From Intestinirhabdus alba (GTDB lineage Bacteria > Pseudomonadota > Gammaproteobacteria > Enterobacterales > Enterobacteriaceae), in assembly GCF_009711095.1 (NCBI RefSeq), contig NZ_WMJZ01000007.1:118541-182540 (forward strand): a DNA stretch of 64,000 nt, in the 5' to 3' direction. Below, in pieces: positions 57,910-64,000 of this stretch. A program made the position numbers and the translations under genes. A model generated the notes under the pieces. It saw only the letters and a program-made list of their open reading frames with translations. It made no database searches and was not told where the DNA came from. Each line of letters opens with the position of its first letter. Position 1 is the first letter of the stretch.

Positions 57910-58635
57910 ATGAGCAAACAACGCCCACGACCGCTGCTGATCACCGGCGGAGGCCGCCGCATCGGCCTTGCCCTCGCCTGGCACTTTATCCATCTTAAAC
58001 AACCGGTTATCGTCAGCTATCGGACGCCTTATCCGGCCATTGATGGCCTGGCGCAGGCCGGGGCGCTGTGCCTGCAGGCCGACTTTTCTACCGATGAGGG
58101 CGTACTGGCCTTTGCTGACAAGGTGAAAGAGAGCTGCGACGGGCTGCGCGCCATTGTACACAACGCCAGCGCGTGGATAGCCGAAGAATCCGGCACGCCG
58201 CTATCCGGAGTGCTCTCCGCCATGATGCAAATCCACGTTCATGCTCCCTATCTGCTCAACCATGCCCTGGAGCCTTTGCTGCGTGGCCACGACCATGCGG
58301 CCAGTGATATTATCCATTTCACTGACTACGTGGCGGAGCGCGGCAGCGATAAACATATCGCCTACGCCGCCAGCAAAGCGGCGCTGGACAATATGACCCG
58401 CTCGTTCGCCCGCAAGCTGGCACCGGAGGTAAAGGTCAACGCCATCGCCCCTTCGCTGATTTTGTTTAACGAAGATGACGACGCGGCCTACCGACGGCGG
58501 GCGCTGGACAAATCGCTGATGAAGAGCGCGCCGGGCGAAAAAGAGGTTATCGATCTTGTTGATTACCTGCTCACCAGCTGCTTCGTCACCGGACGCAGCT
58601 TCGCGGTGGACGGCGGCCGTCATCTGCGTCAGTGA
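57910..58635 (+). CDS. folM: Dihydromonapterin reductase FolM
   Basis: 241 residues, SDR fold with the TGxxxRxG motif (ITGGGRRIGLALAWHF) of pteridine reductases and YAASKAALDNMTRSFARKL. It makes tetrahydromonapterin, cofactor of phenylalanine hydroxylase in some bacteria, and has weak dihydrofolate reductase activity. It converges with ydgC, overlapping by 7 bases. Confidence 0.95.
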   Translation: MSKQRPRPLLITGGGRRIGLALAWHFIHLKQPVIVSYRTPYPAIDGLAQAGALCLQADFSTDEGVLAFADKVKESCDGLRAIVHNASAWIAEESGTPLSGVLSAMMQIHVHAPYLLNHALEPLLRGHDHAASDIIHFTDYVAERGSDKHIAYAASKAALDNMTRSFARKLAPEVKVNAIAPSLILFNEDDDAAYRRRALDKSLMKSAPGEKEVIDLVDYLLTSCFVTGRSFAVDGGRHLRQ

Positions 58636-58964
58636 AACCGGAGCCAGCCGATAATCAGCAGCCAGGCGCACAGCCCCCAGCAAACCACCGCGCCGCCGAG
58701 CGCCACCGGTAGCCGCAAAAAGCCGATGAAATACCACAGCGAGGCGAGATAGATAAAGTACGGCACGATGGACCACATGCTGAAAACAAGGGTCGTGCGT
58801 AACGCTTCCACCCCGCGCTCGCTGGCCACAATATAGTGGGCAATAAGGGCAAAGGTGGGAAACAGCGGGATCAGCCCGGCAATATAATAATTTTTCGTCT
58901 TCGCCAGCAGCGTAATCAGCACGACCACCAGCGCCCCCAGCGTGGCTTTTACCACCAGTCCCAT
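58629..58964 (-). CDS. ydgC: GlpM-family inner-membrane protein YdgC
   Basis: 111 residues, four hydrophobic segments, same length as E. coli YdgC (GlpM family). Conserved NYYIAGLIPLFPTFALIAHY and FSMWSIVPYFIYLASLWYFI. In Pseudomonas GlpM affects alginate production; function in enterics is unknown. Confidence 0.92.
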   Translation of the reverse strand: MGLVVKATLGALVVVLITLLAKTKNYYIAGLIPLFPTFALIAHYIVASERGVEALRTTLVFSMWSIVPYFIYLASLWYFIGFLRLPVALGGAVVCWGLCAWLLIIGWLRFH

Positions 58965-58978
58965 TGTTGCTCCTCAGA

Positions 58979-59118
58979 GCCTGGCCCACCAGGCGTTATT
59001 GGCCGGCCAGTCTGGACACGGACAGCGCGCAGAAACCGGGGCGTACACGCAGCACGTGAGGATTCCTGGCGCTGCCAGGCTCCAGAATGCCGGGTGAAAT
59101 AGACCTGATGGGCCAGGC
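58979..59118. repeat. Repeat family A, copy 2 (140 bp, terminal inverted repeats)
   Basis: Ends are AGAGCCTGGCCCACCAGG (from 58977) and CCTGATGGGCCAGGCACT (to 59120), inverted with two mismatches. The inside can fold further (CTGGCGCTGCCAGG; GGCCGGCC). The right end matches the left end of copy 1 (1627-1656) in reverse orientation. It sits between ydgC and rstA. Confidence 0.75.
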
Positions 59119-59166
59119 ACTTAACCTATTGCTAATGCAGAAGCTGTAGCATAACGGAAACGAGTT

Positions 59167-59183
59167 CGTTTAAAAAAGGTTAA
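59167..59183 (+). promoter_or_regulatory. Candidate PhoP box of rstA
   Basis: CGTTTA-aaaaa-GGTTAA, two hexamers with an 11-bp period as in PhoP boxes ((T/G)GTTTA-N5-(T/G)GTTTA). rstA is a PhoP target in E. coli. The -10 element downstream is not obvious. Confidence 0.55.
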
Positions 59184-59236
59184 TTGAAGGGACGATGGCG
59201 GCGGTGTATGTTGGCGTTTTAGCTCCGTTTAAAAAT

Positions 59237-59998
59237 ATGAACACTATCGTTTTTGTTGAAGACGACCCGGAAGTTGGCTCGCTGATCGCCGCCTGGCTGG
59301 CGAAGCACGATATGGAGGTTCTGGTGGAACCATGCGGCGATCTGGCAGAGGCGATGATTCTTCGCACCCGCCCGCAGCTGGTTCTGCTGGATATTATGCT
59401 GCCCGGCAAGGATGGCATGACCCTTTGCCGGGACTTGCGCGAAAAATGGTCCGGCCCCATCGTTTTGCTGACCTCCCTCGACAGCGACATGAACCATATC
59501 CTCGCCCTGGAGCTGGGTGCCTGCGACTACATTCTGAAAACCACCCCGCCCGCCGTACTGCTTGCCCGCCTTCGCCTGCACCTGCGCCAGGGCGAGCAGG
59601 CCGGCCAGAGTCAGGAACTTTGCCGCGCCCGGATCGCCCCGCATAAAGCGCTGAGCTTTGGCACCCTGACCGTCGATCCGGTCAACCGGGTGGTCACTCT
59701 TGCCGGCGAAGAGATCGCGCTGTCCGGTGCCGACTTTGCGCTGCTGTGGGAGCTGGCTACCCACGCCGGACAAATTATGCATCGCGACGCGCTGCTGAAA
59801 AACTTACGCGGCATCAGCTATGACGGGCTGGATCGCAGCGTGGACGTCGCGGTTTCACGATTGCGTAAAAAACTACAGGACAACGCCTTCGAGCCGTATC
59901 GCATCAAAACCGTGCGTAATAAAGGCTACCTGTTTGCACCGCACGCATGGGGTGACGAACCGACCGGCTTCCGTCGCGCAATCTGTCACAACCAGTGA
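59237..59998 (+). CDS. rstA: Response regulator RstA
   Basis: 253 residues from ATG 59237 (MNTIVFVEDDPEVGSLIAAW), the E. coli start; fourteen codons upstream are open. OmpR/PhoB type: receiver domain with Asp9/Asp10, phospho-acceptor Asp52 (LLDIMLPGKDG) and the C-terminal winged helix (LRGISYDGLDRSVDVAVSRL). After the usual end FAPHAW there are 15-16 extra residues (GDEPTGFRRAICHNQ). It activates asr, whose RstA box is at 49101-49114. Confidence 0.95.
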   Translation: MNTIVFVEDDPEVGSLIAAWLAKHDMEVLVEPCGDLAEAMILRTRPQLVLLDIMLPGKDGMTLCRDLREKWSGPIVLLTSLDSDMNHILALELGACDYILKTTPPAVLLARLRLHLRQGEQAGQSQELCRARIAPHKALSFGTLTVDPVNRVVTLAGEEIALSGADFALLWELATHAGQIMHRDALLKNLRGISYDGLDRSVDVAVSRLRKKLQDNAFEPYRIKTVRNKGYLFAPHAWGDEPTGFRRAICHNQ

Positions 59999-60010
59999 AG
60001 CGGGATTTTA

Positions 60011-61312
60011 ATGAAAAAGATGTTCGTGCAGTTTTATCTCCTGCTGTTTCTCTGCTTTCTGGTGATGACCCTGCTGGTCGGGCTGGTGTACAAATTCACC
60101 GCCGAGCGCACCGGCAGGCAGTCGCTTGACGATTTGATGAAAAGCTCACTCTACCTGATGCGCAGCGAGCTGCGCGCCGTTCCTCCCCGCGACTGGGGCA
60201 AAACGATTAAAGAGAGAGAACTGGATCTCTCCTTTGAACTGCAGGTCGAACCGCTCAGCAAGTACCGGCTGAACCCGGTCGCCACCCGGCATCTGATGGC
60301 GGGCGAGATTGTCGCCCTTGATGAAAGCTATACCTTTATACAGCGTATCCCGCGCAGCCATTACGTGCTGGCGGCCGGCCCGATCCCCTGGCTCTATTTT
60401 CTCCATCAGATGCGGCTGCTGGACGTGGCGCTGATCGCGTTTATCGCCATTTCACTGGCCTTTCCGGTGTTTATCTGGCTCCGGCCCCACTGGCAGGAGA
60501 TGCTGCGACTGGAGGCCGCCGCCCAGCGCTTCGGCGATGGCCACTTCAGCGAACGGCTGCACTTTGACAGCGGTTCCGGCCTGCAGCGGCTGGGCGTGGC
60601 GTTTAACCAGATGGCGGACAATATCAACGCCCTGATCGCCAGTAAAAAGCGGTTGATTGACGGCATCGCCCACGAGCTGCGCACCCCGCTGGTGCGCCTG
60701 CGCTACCGGCTGGAGATGAGCGACACCCTGAGCGACGGGGAGTCGCAGGCGTTTAATCGCGACATCAGCCAACTGGAGGCGTTGATTGACGAGCTGCTCA
60801 CCTACGCCCGGCTCGACCGGCCGCAAAATGAACTCCTCCTGAGCGAGCCGGACCTCCCGGCCTGGCTGGTAAACCATCTCTGCGAAGTACAGAGCGTCAA
60901 CCCGACGCGGGCAGTAGTGCTGCGCCAGCTGATACCGGGGAGCTACGGCGCGCTGGATATGCGCCTGACGGCGCGGCTACTGGATAACCTGTTGAACAAC
61001 GCGCTGCGCTACTGCAACAGCGTCGTTCAGGTCAGCCTGCTGCACGACGCCGATACCGCCACCCTCGTCGTGGAGGATGACGGGCCGGGCGTTGGCATCG
61101 ACGACCGGGAGCGGATCTTTGAGCCCTTTGTGCGTCTCGATCCGAGCCGGGACCGCGCCACCGGCGGCTGCGGCCTTGGGCTGGCTATCGTCCGCTCCGC
61201 GGCGCTGGCGATGGACGGCACGGTCGTTTGCGAAGAGAGCGACACGGGCGGCGCGCGCTTCAGCTTTCGCTGGCCCCTGCGATTGCCGCCGGCGAACATT
61301 TCGCCTGCCTGA
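60011..61312 (+). CDS. rstB: Sensor histidine kinase RstB
   Basis: 433 residues. Two membrane helices (about 7-27 and 135-156) bracket a periplasmic sensor; HAMP follows, then the phospho-acceptor His in IAHELRTPLVRLRYRLEMS, and ATPase boxes LDNLLNNALRYC (N), VEDDGPGVGIDDRERIFEPF (G1/F) and GGCGLGLAIVRS (G2). Partner of RstA, 12 bp downstream of it. Confidence 0.95.
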   Translation: MKKMFVQFYLLLFLCFLVMTLLVGLVYKFTAERTGRQSLDDLMKSSLYLMRSELRAVPPRDWGKTIKERELDLSFELQVEPLSKYRLNPVATRHLMAGEIVALDESYTFIQRIPRSHYVLAAGPIPWLYFLHQMRLLDVALIAFIAISLAFPVFIWLRPHWQEMLRLEAAAQRFGDGHFSERLHFDSGSGLQRLGVAFNQMADNINALIASKKRLIDGIAHELRTPLVRLRYRLEMSDTLSDGESQAFNRDISQLEALIDELLTYARLDRPQNELLLSEPDLPAWLVNHLCEVQSVNPTRAVVLRQLIPGSYGALDMRLTARLLDNLLNNALRYCNSVVQVSLLHDADTATLVVEDDGPGVGIDDRERIFEPFVRLDPSRDRATGGCGLGLAIVRSAALAMDGTVVCEESDTGGARFSFRWPLRLPPANISPA

Positions 61313-61354
61313 CCTCGTGGCACACTGGTCACGCCTGATATTTCTATGCTATAA

Positions 61355-61377
61355 CCATAGTATGTTGTAACTAACAA
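61355..61377 (+). other. TerB: Replication terminator Ter site (TerB position)
   Basis: Core AGTATGTTGTAACTAACA, matching E. coli TerB (AGTATGTTGTAACTAAAGT). It is 28 bp before tus, so Tus bound here also limits its own expression. Same orientation as the site at 6414-6436. Confidence 0.93.
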
Positions 61378-61404
61378 CCTTTCGCCACAGCAGGAAAAGT
61401 AACC

Positions 61405-62334
61405 ATGGCCCGCTATGATATTGTCGATCGCCTGAACGGCACCTTCCGCCAGATAGAGCAGTCGCTGGCGACCCTCACGGAAACCCTTGAGCGGCAGCAC
61501 CTGCTCATCGGCCGGGTCTTTTCCCTGCCGGAAATCAGCAAACAGGCGGAGCACGATCCGCTGGCCACCATTGAGGTAACGCAGCATCTGGGGAAAGAGG
61601 CGCAGACGCTGGCCCTGAGCCACTATCGTCATCTGTTTATTCAACAGCAGTCGGAGAACCGCAGCAGCAAGGCGGCGGTTCGCCTGCCCGGCGTGCTGTG
61701 CTATCAGGCCGACGCCGCCGCCCGGAGCGAGCTGGAAAAGCAGGTGCAGCATATCAACCGGTTAAAAACCACCTTTGAGCACATTATCACCGTCGAATCC
61801 GGCCTGCCGTCGGCGGCGCGTTTTGAATGGGTACACCGTCATCTGCCGGGGCTTATCACCCTCAGCGCTTACCGCACCCTGACGCTGCTTAACGATCCGG
61901 CCACCCTGCGCTTCGGCTGGGCCAACAAACATATTATTAAAAACTTCAGCCGCGATGAGATCCTGGCGCAGCTGAAAAAGAGCCTTGCGTCGCCGCGCAG
62001 CGTGCATCCCTGGAGCCGGGAGGCGTGGCAGGAGAAGCTGGAGCGCGAGTATCAGGACATAGCCGCCCTGCCGCAGCAGGCGAAACTGAAGATTAAGCGG
62101 CCGGTGAAGGTGCAGCCCATCGCCCGCGTCTGGTACAAGGGGCAGCAAAAGCAGGTACAGTACGCCTGTCCGACGCCGATCGTCGCGCTGATTAACCGCG
62201 ACGACGGCGTGGGCGTGCCGGATATCGGGGAGTTGCTTAACTATGATGCCGATAACGTGCAGCACCGCTTTAAGCCCCAGCCACAGCCCCTGCGGCTGAT
62301 TATCCCCAGGCTACACCTGTACGTGGCCGATTAG
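61405..62334 (+). CDS. tus: DNA replication terminus site-binding protein Tus
   Basis: 309 residues, as E. coli Tus. Binds Ter as a monomer and blocks DnaB helicase from one side. The conserved DNA-binding region [20 protein letters not shown] and the N-terminal [17 protein letters not shown] are present. Its TAG stop overlaps the fumC stop (convergent, 4 bases). Confidence 0.96.
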   Translation: MARYDIVDRLNGTFRQIEQSLATLTETLERQHLLIGRVFSLPEISKQAEHDPLATIEVTQHLGKEAQTLALSHYRHLFIQQQSENRSSKAAVRLPGVLCYQADAAARSELEKQVQHINRLKTTFEHIITVESGLPSAARFEWVHRHLPGLITLSAYRTLTLLNDPATLRFGWANKHIIKNFSRDEILAQLKKSLASPRSVHPWSREAWQEKLEREYQDIAALPQQAKLKIKRPVKVQPIARVWYKGQQKQVQYACPTPIVALINRDDGVGVPDIGELLNYDADNVQHRFKPQPQPLRLIIPRLHLYVAD

Positions 62335-63734
62335 CGCCGGGGCGCTGCGCTGCCGACCATCAGCTCCGGGCGCACCCAGCGGTCAAACTCCTCCTCGCTG
62401 AGATAGCCCAGCGCCAGGGCGGCGGCTTTTAAGGTCAGCCCCTCTTTGTGCGCCTTTTTAGCGATCCCGGCGGCCTTGTCGTAGCCGATATGGGTGTTCA
62501 GGGCGGTAACCAGCATCAGGGACTCGTTCAGCAGCTTGTCAATTCGCTCGCGGTTGGGTTCGATTCCCACCGCGCAGTGGCTGTTAAAGCTCGCCATCCC
62601 GTCCGCCAGCAGCCGCACCGACTGCAGGAAGTTATGGATCACCATCGGGCGATAGACGTTAAGCTCAAAGTTGCCGGAGGCCCCGCCCATATTGATCGCC
62701 ACGTCGTTGCCCATCACCTGGCAACAGAGCATGGTCAGGGCTTCGCACTGGGTCGGGTTCACCTTGCCCGGCATAATCGAGCTGCCCGGCTCGTTCTCCG
62801 GGATGGCGATTTCACCAATGCCGCAGCGCGGGCCGGAGGCCAGCCAGCGCACGTCGTTGGCGATCTTCATCAGCGACGCCGCCAGCCCTTTTAGCGCTCC
62901 GTGGGCGTGTACCAGCGCATCGCAGGTCGCCAGCGCTTCAAACTTATTCGGCGCGGTGACGAACGGCACGCAGGCGATCACCGCCAGCTCGTCGGCCACC
63001 CGACGAGCATACTCCGGATGGGTGTTCAGGCCGGTGCCCACCGCGGTGCCTCCCAGCGCCAGCTCCGCCACGTGCGGCAGGCTGTTCTCAATATGCCGGA
63101 GGTTATGTTCCAGCATCGCCACCCAGCCGGAGATCTCCTGCCCCAGGGTCAGCGGCGTGGCGTCCTGCAGGTGGGTCCGGCCAATTTTAACGATATCGGC
63201 AAAGGCGCGTGATTTTTCACCCAGGGTGGCGGTAAGCGCTTTCAGCTGTGGAATCAGCTGTTTACGCAGGGCCAGCAGCGCCGCGACGTGCATCGCCGTT
63301 GGAAAAACGTCGTTCGAGCTCTGGCTTTTGTTGACGTCGTCGTTGGGATGCACCTTGCGATCCATCCCGCGCCCGCCGCCCAGCAGCTCGCTGGCGCGGT
63401 TAGCCAGCACCTCGTTCATATTCATGTTGGTCTGGGTGCCCGATCCGGTCTGCCAGATGGCCAGCGGAAACTCTTCGGCGTGTTTATCCGCCAGCACCTC
63501 GTCCGCCGCCTGGCGGATGGCGAGCGCTTTCTCCGCCGACAGCAGGCCAAGATCTTCATTAACCTTTGCCGCCGCGCGTTTGGTCAGCGCCAGCGCATGG
63601 ATCAGCGAGACGGGCATTTTCTCAGTGGAAATGCGGAAGTGCTCCAGCGATCGCTGAGTCTGCGCCCCCCACAGCCTCTCCGCAGGAACATCAATTGTGC
63701 CCATCGTATCTTTCTCGCTACGCATAATTGTCAT
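62331..63734 (-). CDS. fumC: Fumarase class II
   Basis: 467 residues from ATG 63734 ([20 protein letters not shown]) behind AAGGAGAAAGTA, equal in length to E. coli FumC; fourteen upstream codons are not conserved. Iron-independent, oxidative-stress-resistant fumarate hydratase with signature [11 protein letters not shown], and [19 protein letters not shown]. In E. coli it is activated by SoxS/MarA/Rob. fumA lies 135 bp upstream on the same strand. Confidence 0.97.
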   Translation of the reverse strand: MTIMRSEKDTMGTIDVPAERLWGAQTQRSLEHFRISTEKMPVSLIHALALTKRAAAKVNEDLGLLSAEKALAIRQAADEVLADKHAEEFPLAIWQTGSGTQTNMNMNEVLANRASELLGGGRGMDRKVHPNDDVNKSQSSNDVFPTAMHVAALLALRKQLIPQLKALTATLGEKSRAFADIVKIGRTHLQDATPLTLGQEISGWVAMLEHNLRHIENSLPHVAELALGGTAVGTGLNTHPEYARRVADELAVIACVPFVTAPNKFEALATCDALVHAHGALKGLAASLMKIANDVRWLASGPRCGIGEIAIPENEPGSSIMPGKVNPTQCEALTMLCCQVMGNDVAINMGGASGNFELNVYRPMVIHNFLQSVRLLADGMASFNSHCAVGIEPNRERIDKLLNESLMLVTALNTHIGYDKAAGIAKKAHKEGLTLKAAALALGYLSEEEFDRWVRPELMVGSAAPRR

Positions 63735-63837
63735 TACTTTCTCCTTGATAACCAAAAAGTTAAGAACGTCGCTCACAGTCCCGTCAGGATTAAGTATTGT
63801 TGGCTTCAGAGATTGTGCATGTCGCTTTGTGCGCTAT

Positions 63838-63862
63838 AAAAACGGCCGGGACAGTCCCGACC
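63838..63862 (-). terminator. Terminator between fumA and fumC
   Basis: On the minus strand GGTCGGGA pairs with TCCCGGCC (one mismatch), followed by GTTTTTA. Confidence 0.75.
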
Positions 63863-63869
63863 GGAAACC

Positions 63870-64000
63870 TTACTTTACGCAGCGATCGCACTGCTGGCTG
63901 AGGATCTGCTGGAAGAAGTCGTTGCCCTTATCGTCCACCAGAATAAAGGCCGGGAAATTTTCCACCTCGATTTTCCAGATCGCCTCCATTCCCAGCTCCG
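63870..64000 (-). CDS. fumA: Fumarase A, C-terminal end (partial)
   Basis: The last 43 codons are visible: [32 protein letters not shown], then QCDRCVK and TAA at 63870. This is the end of class I [4Fe-4S] fumarase A/B; the position next to fumC indicates fumA. The rest lies beyond the right edge. Confidence 0.93.
   Translation of the reverse strand, partial: ELGMEAIWKIEVENFPAFILVDDKGNDFFQQILSQQCDRCVK

Noticed and set aside
63735..63837. A marbox/soxbox in the fumC upstream region
   Set aside because: The best candidate (GCACAAAGCGACATGC, reverse) fails several consensus positions.

Overview
The window is chromosomal DNA from a member of the Enterobacteriaceae, GC-rich and of the Enterobacter/Kosakonia/Cedecea/Citrobacter type; the sequence alone does not fix the genus. 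The gene order follows the Escherichia coli replication-terminus region closely: yneE-TerC-uxaB-yneG-glsB, sotB-marRAB, ydeI-ydeJ-dcp-ydfG-rspR-ydfI-ydfJ-rspB, ynfA-ynfB-speG-ynfE-dmsD, ynfK(bioD2)-dgsA-ynfL-ynfM-asr-ydgD-mdtIJ-pntBA-ydgH-ydgI-folM-ydgC-rstAB-TerB-tus-fumC-fumA. Two Ter sites (6414-6436 and 61355-61377), in the same orientation, and the tus gene show that this is one arm of the replication fork trap.

Layout. 1-5056: accessory left end with a DUF6616-like gene and its MarR neighbour, a CaiF/GrlA-type regulator, a block of two repeat elements and a large autotransporter adhesin. 5352-9532: yneE, TerC, uxaB (tagaturonate reductase), yneG, glsB. 9661-18670: a catabolic island between glsB and sotB. 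One arm (minus) encodes an acid-sugar kinase (DtnK type), a PdxA2-type 4-phospho-threonate/erythronate dehydrogenase and a DeoR regulator. The other arm (plus) encodes an iron alcohol dehydrogenase, a DapA/NanA-type aldolase, a sodium:solute symporter, a cytoplasmic sialidase-fold protein, a YhcH/YiaL anomerase-like protein and an SDR. Together these could degrade a 3-deoxy-2-ulosonic or ulosaric acid to pyruvate plus a four-carbon aldonate and then to DHAP. The plant pectin sugar Dha (3-deoxy-D-lyxo-heptulosaric acid) fits the enzyme set and the stereochemistry. This is the most interesting candidate system in the window and it is an inference.

18821-24286: sotB, the marRAB multidrug-resistance operon with its operators, a MetE-C-like methyltransferase behind a MetJ-like box, ydeI and ydeJ. 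24518-36280: dcp (frameshifted), ydfG, and an RspR-linked hexuronate/aldonate locus (ydfI, GPH transporter, second uxaC, ydfJ, rspB) with a shared operator-like motif in front of three transcription units. 36310-44479: ynfB, speG, orphan ynfE, dmsD and the OsmU osmoprotectant ABC transporter. 44634-64000: bioD2, mlc, ynfL/ynfM, asr with a perfect RstA box, ydgD, mdtJI with a leader ORF, pntAB, ydgH, ydgI, folM, ydgC, rstAB, tus, fumC and the end of fumA.

Gene decay is a theme. dcp carries a 7-bp tandem duplication that shifts the frame. marC is reduced to fragments. ynfA has an internal stop and a deletion. ynfG/ynfH are gone apart from a short ynfH-like end. An SDR survives only as its C-terminus. 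Two intergenic repeat families each occur twice, once adjacent to each other (1630-1913) and once separately (55119-55238 and 58979-59118). No rRNA, tRNA, complete insertion sequence, prophage or CRISPR array was seen.
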